From positions 1 to 22,246 of IMG/VR virus record IMGVR_UViG_3300032561_001460: a stretch of DNA of 22,246 nt, one strand, 5' to 3'. This DNA comes from a virus. This document shows positions 18,455-22,246 of this stretch, piece by piece. The stretch's first letter is position 1, and every line of letters begins with the position of its first letter. The notes under the pieces are model-generated. The model was not told the DNA's origin. It did no database searches and saw only the letters and a program-made list of their open reading frames with translations. The translations under genes and the position numbers were made by a program.

Positions 18455-18874
18455 ATGGTTTTAAACAAGCTAGTTGGAAAACGCATTAATGGTATTTTCC
18501 TAAACGAAGACCATGATAGAGTTGCATTTCGTACCATCGAAGGAGAAGTATTAGGATTTTATGTATGTGGCGATTGTTGTAATACTGTTTACATTAATCA
18601 CTTTCAAGGTAGAGATGTAATTGGAGAAGGTAACACTTTTGATTTGCTACGTGGTGCGTTAGTTACTGCTGTAGAAGAAAAAGAGTGGGTCAATGTTGAG
18701 ACAGATGACGAATACGCAGAAGTAGTCGAAGATGGCTTCTTTACTATTCGCACTAACCGTGGATATATTGATTTTGAAGTACGCAACGAACACAACGGTT
18801 ACTACTCGGGCCATATTGAAGATTGGACCGATGTTGTAAATTTAGAGGAACTAGTTCCACTAACAGATTTTTAA
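18455..18874 (+). CDS. hypothetical protein, 139 aa (DCC-motif family)
   Basis: Strong AAAAGGAG ribosome site. The N-terminal half, LVGKRINGIFLNEDHDRVAF followed by GFYVCGDCCNTVYINHFQG, resembles a phage family with a conserved G-DCC-x-x-x-x-I-H core that I recall as a DUF of unknown function. The Cys pair and His could bind metal. The C-terminal half is acidic and beta-rich (FFTIRTNRGYIDFEVRNEHNGYYSG). It is the first clear coding gene after tRNA-His, and likely cotranscribed with the tRNAs. Confidence 0.75.
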   Translation: MVLNKLVGKRINGIFLNEDHDRVAFRTIEGEVLGFYVCGDCCNTVYINHFQGRDVIGEGNTFDLLRGALVTAVEEKEWVNVETDDEYAEVVEDGFFTIRTNRGYIDFEVRNEHNGYYSGHIEDWTDVVNLEELVPLTDF

Positions 18875-18886
18875 AGGAGAAGTAAA

Positions 18887-19087
18887 ATGAAAGCAAGAAA
18901 TATATTTGCTGTACTAGCAAATAAACGGAAAGCGGGCTCGCACCGCAAGAGCAATAAAGCTCTACGCAAGCAAGAAAAACAATCCAGGTGTGATGAAACT
19001 GGCTATCATATTCGGCTTTTACCCGAACTTTCAGAGTTCAAATCTCTGCGCCTGGACCAGTTTATATTGAAGCACATTAATCCTTAG
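18887..19087 (+). CDS. small basic protein overlapping all of tRNA-Lys
   Basis: A good ribosome site (AAAGGAGAAG) and ATG 18887 open a frame beginning MKARNIFAVLANKRKAGSH, then KSNKALRKQEKQ. That basic N-terminal part looks like a genuine small phage protein. From residue 33 onward (SRCDETGYHIRLLPE) the codons are those of tRNA-Lys and its flank. The frame stops at 19087, inside the following RNA structure. Either the protein has acquired a new C-terminus when tRNA-Lys became inserted, or its 3' end has been lost. Confidence 0.5.
   Translation: MKARNIFAVLANKRKAGSHRKSNKALRKQEKQSRCDETGYHIRLLPELSEFKSLRLDQFILKHINP
18984..19059 (+). tRNA. tRNA-Lys(TTT)
   Basis: Acceptor CCAGGTG/CGCCTGG, anticodon stem TTCGG/CCGAA with loop CTTTTAC (TTT 19018-19020), T-loop TTCAAAT, discriminator A, encoded CCA. 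It lies entirely within the reading frame 18887-19087. Confidence 0.92.
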
Positions 19088-19181
19088 TAGTGGCACCATA
19101 TCTGACCGGTATGGGCTTCCGCTTGTTGGAGGAAGGTAAATGAATCCGCTCGTCACGGTTCTTCTAGTGTGTTTCAATATA
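19063..19181 (+). ncRNA. structured RNA closed by a 14-bp helix
   Basis: TATATTGAAGCACA (19063-19076) pairs over all 14 positions (one G-U) with TGTGTTTCAATATA (19168-19181). Inside are the hairpins CCATA/TATGG, CTTCC/GGAAG and CCG/CGG, giving a branched, tRNA-sized domain. It starts four bases after tRNA-Lys and ends two bases before tRNA-Arg, so it is transcribed and processed with them. No reading frame is convincing. It has the same architecture as 13369-13478, but the sequences are unrelated. Confidence 0.6.
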
Positions 19182-19183
19182 AG

Positions 19184-19258
19184 CTGGCGTTAGTACAATG
19201 GATAGTACAATCGGCTTCTACCCGATGAATATGGGTTCGATTCCTGTACGCCGGACCA
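19184..19258 (+). tRNA. tRNA-Arg(TCT)
   Basis: Acceptor CTGGCGT/ACGCCGG, anticodon stem ATCGG/CCGAT with loop CTTCTAC (TCT 19217-19219), T-loop TTCGATT, discriminator A, encoded CCA. Confidence 0.92.
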
Positions 19259-19336
19259 AAAGATATAATTTTGGCAATATTATTGTCAACTTAGTGTAAC
19301 TCTTAAGCGTTAATATAGTATGCTTAGGAGAAACTC

Positions 19337-19522
19337 ATGTATACCCACCCTGTTACAAGTATTAACACTCGCGACTTTAGTAATAATAAGCCAGAAAAGC
19401 TCAGCCGAGTTGGCACAGTCTTTGGATTCCAATCGCTTAGAATGGGTTGCCCCAACTGCGACAGCAAACGGTCGGGTCCGTGCTATCATCACAAGAACGA
19501 AGGCAAAACTACATCTACCTAA
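19337..19522 (+). CDS. small Cys/His-rich protein, possible 5' part of a frameshifted gene
   Basis: ATG 19337 has a clear AGGAGA ribosome site. The 61-residue product ends in a zinc-finger-like cluster, CPNCDSKRSGPCYHH, and a short polar tail GKTTST before TAA. Codon use is phage-like. Directly past the stop, the +1 frame continues as convincing coding sequence (RPLARVFLNDNDDD...) without any start codon. This suggests one protein made by +1 frameshifting near 19516-19522, or a frameshift mutation. The alternative frame from ATG 19320 runs uninterrupted but its first 60 residues look non-coding and it lacks a ribosome site. Confidence 0.6.
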   Translation: MYTHPVTSINTRDFSNNKPEKLSRVGTVFGFQSLRMGCPNCDSKRSGPCYHHKNEGKTTST

Positions 19523-19721
19523 GCGACCGTTAGCTCGTGTATTTTTAAATGATAACGATGATGACTATTACGATGAAACTCCAGAGTTTCAAATTGGATA
19601 TCGTCGTCCAGAGCTAGTCGACCAAACAGCTGATGTACAAGACATTTCGGATGAAATGAAAATTAGACTTGTGTTAGCAAGAAAAAAGGCTTTAGAAAAA
19701 TATAAAGAGGTTTGGGGATAA
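19523..19721 (+). CDS. acidic C-terminal coding segment (+1 frame of the preceding gene)
   Basis: In the frame ending at TAA 19719-19721 the codons encode RPLARVFLNDNDDDYYDETPEFQ (read as two stretches), then YRRPELVDQTADVQDISDEMKIRLVLARKKALEKYKEVWG. The acidic run followed by a helical basic end, and the phage-like codon use, argue for real translation. No ATG, GTG or TTG lies at the start of this segment; the first in-frame ATG is at DEMKIR, far inside. The segment can be reached by +1 frameshift from 19337, or as part of a 133-residue frame from ATG 19320. Confidence 0.5.
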
Positions 19722-19745
19722 TACTCTACGCCTTTTTTCATTTAC

Positions 19746-19821
19746 GGAAATGTAGCTTAGTTGGTAGAGCAGGTCCTTCATACGGACAAGGTCGGGGGTT
19801 CGAATCCCTCCATTTCCACCA
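19746..19821 (+). tRNA. tRNA-Met(CAT), elongator-like
   Basis: Acceptor GGAAATG/CATTTCC, loop TTCATAC (CAT 19779-19781) on stem GGTCC/GGACA with one mismatch, T-loop TTCGAAT, discriminator A, encoded CCA. The paired 1-72 position argues against an initiator. It is the fourth CAT tRNA of the window. Confidence 0.9.
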
Positions 19822-19824
19822 GAA

Positions 19825-19853
19825 TTGACAAAAAAATACTTTTATAGTATAAT
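19825..19853 (+). promoter_or_regulatory. sigma70-type promoter of the phosphoesterase gene
   Basis: TTGACA at 19825-19830, 17-bp spacer, TATAAT at 19848-19853, a perfect consensus. A leader of about 24 bases with GAAAGGAG precedes ATG 19884. Confidence 0.9.
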
Positions 19854-19883
19854 GTTTTATTAACTTAGAGAAAGGAGCATAAT

Positions 19884-20489
19884 ATGCCAGCAGTATTTTT
19901 AGTTAGCGATACACACTTTGGTCATGCCGGTGTATGTCGCTTCACTCGTAGTGATGGGGTTACAAAACTTCGCCCGTGGGACTCTGCTGAGGAGATGGAT
20001 GAGGCCATGATTACAGCATGGAACGAAAGAGTACGACCTAACGACAAAGTTTACCACTTAGGTGATGTTGTTATGAATCGAAAAGCATTGCCTATTATGG
20101 ATAGACTTAACGGAGACAAGGTTCTTATTCGTGGTAATCACGACATTTTTAAAGATGAGGACTACCGGAAATACTTCCGTGAACTTCGTGCATATCATGT
20201 GATGAATGGAATGATTCTTAGCCATATTCCTATTCATGAAGAATCGCTAGGTAGATTTGGTTGCTCAATCCACGGCCACCTCCACGCCAATCGTGTAATG
20301 AAGCCACGCGGAGTTGATGCCAAGACCGGCAAAATTCTATATAGCGACGAGATTGATCCACGATATTTCAATGTGTCCGTTGAACAACTACCCGACTTTG
20401 CTCCAATCTTATTTGAAGATGTATTAAAGAGGATTAAAGAGCAGGGAGGGGAAGTCGGATTTAAGAATGGGAATGGACCCGTAATGTAG
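19884..20489 (+). CDS. calcineurin-like metallophosphoesterase
   Basis: The di-metal phosphoesterase motifs appear in order: SDTHFGH (residues 8-14), HLGDVV (58-63), RGNHD (83-87), LSHIP (112-116) and IHGHLH (129-134). These bind two metals and hydrolyse phosphate mono- or diesters. At 201 aa it is a compact single-domain form that is common in phages and of unknown natural substrate; nucleic-acid ends or cyclic nucleotides are options. The ribosome site and promoter are strong. The last codons form the left arm of a 12-bp hairpin with downstream sequence, which could stabilise or end the transcript. Confidence 0.93.
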   Translation: MPAVFLVSDTHFGHAGVCRFTRSDGVTKLRPWDSAEEMDEAMITAWNERVRPNDKVYHLGDVVMNRKALPIMDRLNGDKVLIRGNHDIFKDEDYRKYFRELRAYHVMNGMILSHIPIHEESLGRFGCSIHGHLHANRVMKPRGVDAKTGKILYSDEIDPRYFNVSVEQLPDFAPILFEDVLKRIKEQGGEVGFKNGNGPVM

Positions 20490-20533
20490 TCCTTCCTCGG
20501 GTCCATTCCGGGCCATGGCTCAACAAGCCGTGG
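20470..20533 (+). repeat. two strong hairpins at the phosphoesterase gene end
   Basis: GGAATGGACCCG (20470-20481, inside the last codons) pairs perfectly with CGGGTCCATTCC (20498-20509). Three bases later CCATGGCT-CAACA-AGCCGTGG (20513-20533) forms an 8-bp hairpin. Neither has a T run, so they may be mRNA-stabilising rather than classic terminators. Positions 20534-20625 hold no gene; ACCCAC (20579) and GTGGGT plus T run (20612-20620) could form a weak terminator with a long loop. Confidence 0.7.
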
Positions 20534-20625
20534 AAAGATTGGCCACCAAACAATAAAACTGTAGCCAAAAAGCCACATACCCACCCTGCCTCTCACAGAA
20601 GCACACTTTAGTGGGTTTTTACGAC

Positions 20626-20654
20626 TTGACTCTTAATACTGAAGATAGTATAAT
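20626..20654 (+). promoter_or_regulatory. sigma70-type promoter, leaderless layout
   Basis: TTGACT at 20626-20631, 17-bp spacer, TATAAT at 20649-20654. ATG 20661 begins seven bases after the -10, so the transcript is predicted to start at or beside the start codon. It would drive the small-gene operon to the window end. Confidence 0.88.
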
Positions 20655-20660
20655 AGTAGC

Positions 20661-20930
20661 ATGAGTCAACTACTATACCCACATCTTTGTATTGCTGTAG
20701 ATACCGAACCGTTTTATGCGGATTTGGTGCGTCGCTATACTAGTCTAGGCACAGGTAAGAATCAGGACAGACTTGAGATCCGTAAAGAAATCGCTCAACG
20801 ATGCGAAGGCATGAGTCAGTGGTTAGTTGATCATGGCTATCAGTGTGGAACCGATTATCAGCAGACCGAATTGGGCTATAGATTTGCTTCCGAGCAGTTG
20901 GCAACCTTTTTCCGTTTGGCCTGGAGTTAA
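20661..20930 (+). CDS. hypothetical protein, 89 aa, leaderless
   Basis: The start codon coincides with the expected transcription start and no ribosome site precedes it. The product (MSQLLYPHLCIAVDTEPFYADL ... EIAQRCEGMSQWLVDHGYQCGTDYQ ... LATFFRLAWS) looks like a compact, mainly helical soluble protein. No family recognised. It ends two bases before the next ATG, so it leads an operon of small genes. Confidence 0.7.
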   Translation: MSQLLYPHLCIAVDTEPFYADLVRRYTSLGTGKNQDRLEIRKEIAQRCEGMSQWLVDHGYQCGTDYQQTELGYRFASEQLATFFRLAWS

Positions 20931-20932
20931 CG

Positions 20933-21295
20933 ATGATTAGGTATTCTACAAATTGGATGGGTGTTATTAACTTGCAATGGTATATAGATCGCGGATTGAC
21001 CAAACGGGTCACCCGAACACTAACAGAAGATTCCAAACTCACTGGCAGAAAAGCTGGTGAATCATTTGAGTATGATGAGATACTACAAAGTTATTCATGT
21101 GGTCGTATTGATTGTTGTGGCACAGGGTTAGGTCCGTGGGGTGCGGAAATTGGTGTTGATCCTATGAAAGATTCATCGTGGGCTCAATTTGGTAAATGGT
21201 TAGAAACTATTGAAACTGATGACTTGTGGACTATGGACCAATTGGTTGAACAGTATGAAAAAACAAATCCTAAAATTGAATGGTGGGTAGAATAA
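20933..21295 (+). CDS. conserved phage hypothetical protein, 120 aa
   Basis: The frame begins MIRYSTNWMGVINLQWY, followed by a Cys-containing centre CGRIDCCGTGLGPWGAEIGVDPM and an acidic Trp-rich end. I recall RYSTNWMGP-like starts among phage hypotheticals. The CGRIDCC segment may bind metal. It overlaps the next ATG by one base (TAATG) and is part of the 20661-22246 operon. Function unknown. Confidence 0.75.
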   Translation: MIRYSTNWMGVINLQWYIDRGLTKRVTRTLTEDSKLTGRKAGESFEYDEILQSYSCGRIDCCGTGLGPWGAEIGVDPMKDSSWAQFGKWLETIETDDLWTMDQLVEQYEKTNPKIEWWVE

Positions 21296-21675
21296 TGGGC
21301 ATGTTTGACAACATTGAGTATCGAGGTCGGCAGTATCAAACCAAAGATACTCCCTTACAAACTCTGGATAATTACAAGATTGAACAGGATCAGGACTCAG
21401 GTCATTGGCGTCTGTGGCATGAAGAATATGACTCAGAGTGGGTTGATAGTGCGGACGGGTTCCTAGGCGGAACAATGGTTCAAAGCAATGAGCGTTGGGT
21501 ATGCTGTGATGATTTTGATGGTGTAATTTGTTTTTACTATTACCGGTCTGAAGAAGACCAGGAAGAATATGAAGCCTTGTTTATGAATGGCCGTATGTTA
21601 AAAATTAAACAAACTCAGGGCGAACCGCTAACAGAGTGGTTGGTTAAGGGTATAGAAGAACGGGGATTGGAATGA
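21295..21675 (+). CDS. hypothetical protein, 126 aa
   Basis: The start is taken at ATG 21295 (MGMFDNIEYRGRQYQTKDTP), which shares a base with the previous stop; a second ATG at 21301 is possible. MFDNIEY-G--YQTKDTPLQ-LDNYKIE is a pattern I know from short phage proteins of unknown function. The rest is acidic and aromatic (WRLWHEEYDSEW, CCDDFDGVICFYYY), probably beta-rich. It is ATGA-coupled to the next gene. Confidence 0.78.
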   Translation: MGMFDNIEYRGRQYQTKDTPLQTLDNYKIEQDQDSGHWRLWHEEYDSEWVDSADGFLGGTMVQSNERWVCCDDFDGVICFYYYRSEEDQEEYEALFMNGRMLKIKQTQGEPLTEWLVKGIEERGLE

Positions 21676-21893
21676 ACGAACGCATTAAAGAACTTATGTT
21701 AGAAGCCGGTTATGCGGCTCCCGAGTTAGCAGGCCGTGCTAATAAGCTAGCCGAGTTGATTGTGAGAGAATGTGCTGGCAAGGTAGAGGAACTGGCAGAA
21801 AAGTTGGCAGAACAAAGACCGAATAGTAATTACGATTCAGTAGCATATGAATGTGCCGAAGTTATTAAAACGCAGTTTGGAGTTGAACTATGA
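21672..21893 (+). CDS. conserved small phage protein, 73 aa (paralog of 5545)
   Basis: It begins MNERIKELMLEAG and ends VIKTQFGVEL. It shares KLAELIVRECA with the protein at 5545-5757, the second copy of this family. The centre contains a predicted coiled helix (KVEELAEKLAEQ). As at 5545, a short membrane protein follows, so the pair of genes may have been duplicated together. Function unknown. Confidence 0.8.
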   Translation: MNERIKELMLEAGYAAPELAGRANKLAELIVRECAGKVEELAEKLAEQRPNSNYDSVAYECAEVIKTQFGVEL

Positions 21894-22015
21894 AAGATTT
21901 AGGATTTGTTTTATCAATATTATTATTAGTTTTCCTATTTCAAGGCGAGCCAGATGTATGGGACAAACTTCATGATCGGGCAATGGCAATGGATATCTGT
22001 GAAGGAAAAAAATAA
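21890..22015 (+). CDS. small membrane protein, 41 aa
   Basis: ATGA-coupled to 21672. After MKDLG, residues 5-18 (GFVLSILLLVFLFQ) form a short hydrophobic segment, either a membrane anchor or a signal-anchor, followed by a charged tail ending CEGKK. Too short to classify. Its TAA overlaps the next ATG. Confidence 0.6.
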   Translation: MKDLGFVLSILLLVFLFQGEPDVWDKLHDRAMAMDICEGKK

Positions 22016-22246
22016 TGCGTGTATGGACCTCAAAATACAGAAATCACTGGATCTCACCGTATGTTATCCTCAAGGCCATATGCTTTTGGGAACGAGACGA
22101 AGATCGCATCTACAATCTCAAGGAAGAAGCCGACAATCCATACATCAAGTGGGTTAAATTGTTAGATCCTATTTGTGTTGCCTGGCAACGCTTCTTGGAC
22201 TTGGTTCATCCACGCTGGACTTATGTTCGCATTGATCCATGGGATA
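22015..22246 (+). CDS. conserved phage protein, 5' part (runs off the window)
   Basis: ATG 22015 overlaps the previous stop (TAATG) and the frame stays open to the window edge, 77 codons. It encodes MRVWTSKYRNHWISPYVILK, then a charged segment, and WVKLLDPICVAWQRFLDLVHPRW before ending YVRIDPWD. The HWISPY ... LDPIC ... LD-VHP ... Y-RID-WD pattern matches a widespread phage hypothetical family I recall, whose members continue for 50-100 more residues. Function unknown. Confidence 0.8.
   Translation, partial: MRVWTSKYRNHWISPYVILKAICFWERDEDRIYNLKEEADNPYIKWVKLLDPICVAWQRFLDLVHPRWTYVRIDPWD

Noticed and set aside
19284-19319. Possible promoter (TTGTCA or TTAGTG with TATAGT) before ATG 19320
   Set aside because: Spacing and -35 match are poor, and TATAGT directly abuts the ATG.
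13500-19821. CRISPR array or prophage attachment site suggested by repeated tRNA-like units
   Set aside because: The repeats are distinct tRNA genes with different anticodons and spacing. There is no integrase or regular spacer pattern.
20234-20596. Minus-strand 120-codon frame across the phosphoesterase end
   Set aside because: Opposite a clear metallophosphoesterase and through hairpins; no ribosome site or family resemblance.

Overview
The window looks like part of the genome of a large, lytic, tailed (probably myovirus-type) phage. Genes are small and tightly packed, with ATGA, TAATG and TTGA overlaps. The products are typical phage accessory proteins: QueE, SAM synthetase, a FEN-like 5'-3' exonuclease, a MazG-like protein and a metallophosphoesterase. 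There are many free-standing homing endonucleases and a long tRNA array. The sequence is AT-rich by eye. The cold-shock protein resembles betaproteobacterial ones, and the promoters are near-consensus host sigma70 boxes (TTGACA/T, 17 bp, TATAAT). A betaproteobacterial host, perhaps freshwater, is my best inference, but no structural or packaging gene lies here to confirm it.

Layout. Positions 1-3609 are a + strand operon: queE, metK, a nucleotidyltransferase, an SGNH-like protein and two unknowns. Positions 3641-9079 hold the exonuclease, a MazG-like protein and small unknowns, interrupted by three related GIY-YIG homing endonucleases, two of which show traces of how they invaded. Positions 9063-10044 hold a tRNA-Met, a cold-shock gene and directly behind it a circularly permuted (two-piece) tmRNA gene ending in a terminator. 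Positions 10165-13246 encode an outer-membrane-like protein, a short SDR-like protein, a tandem pair of 2OG-Fe(II)-oxygenase-like proteins and small genes.

Positions 13243-19821 are a tRNA array of 28 tRNA or tRNA-like genes plus one tRNA fragment. With the tRNA-Met at 9109, 19 of the 20 amino acids and the initiator are covered; only Phe was not found. Three HNH proteins, a PD-(D/E)XK-like protein, an RNase H-like YkuK-family protein and small genes sit between the tRNAs, and most of these reading frames run into the next tRNA. Three strongly structured, unassigned RNA elements (13278-13499, 16392-16588, 19063-19181) lie in the same array. Positions 19825-22246 return to ordinary small phage genes, starting with a metallophosphoesterase.

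How it fits together. The phage appears to bring its own translation-support kit: a near-complete tRNA set, initiator-like tRNAs, a tmRNA for ribosome rescue and a cold-shock RNA chaperone. QueE and MetK suggest 7-deazaguanine chemistry (DNA or tRNA modification) with a local SAM supply. The strongest candidates for something new are the phage-encoded permuted tmRNA with a 29-codon tag ending in LAV, the three structured RNAs, the homing-endonuclease insertion scars, and three promoters placed so that the start codon is the predicted first transcribed base.
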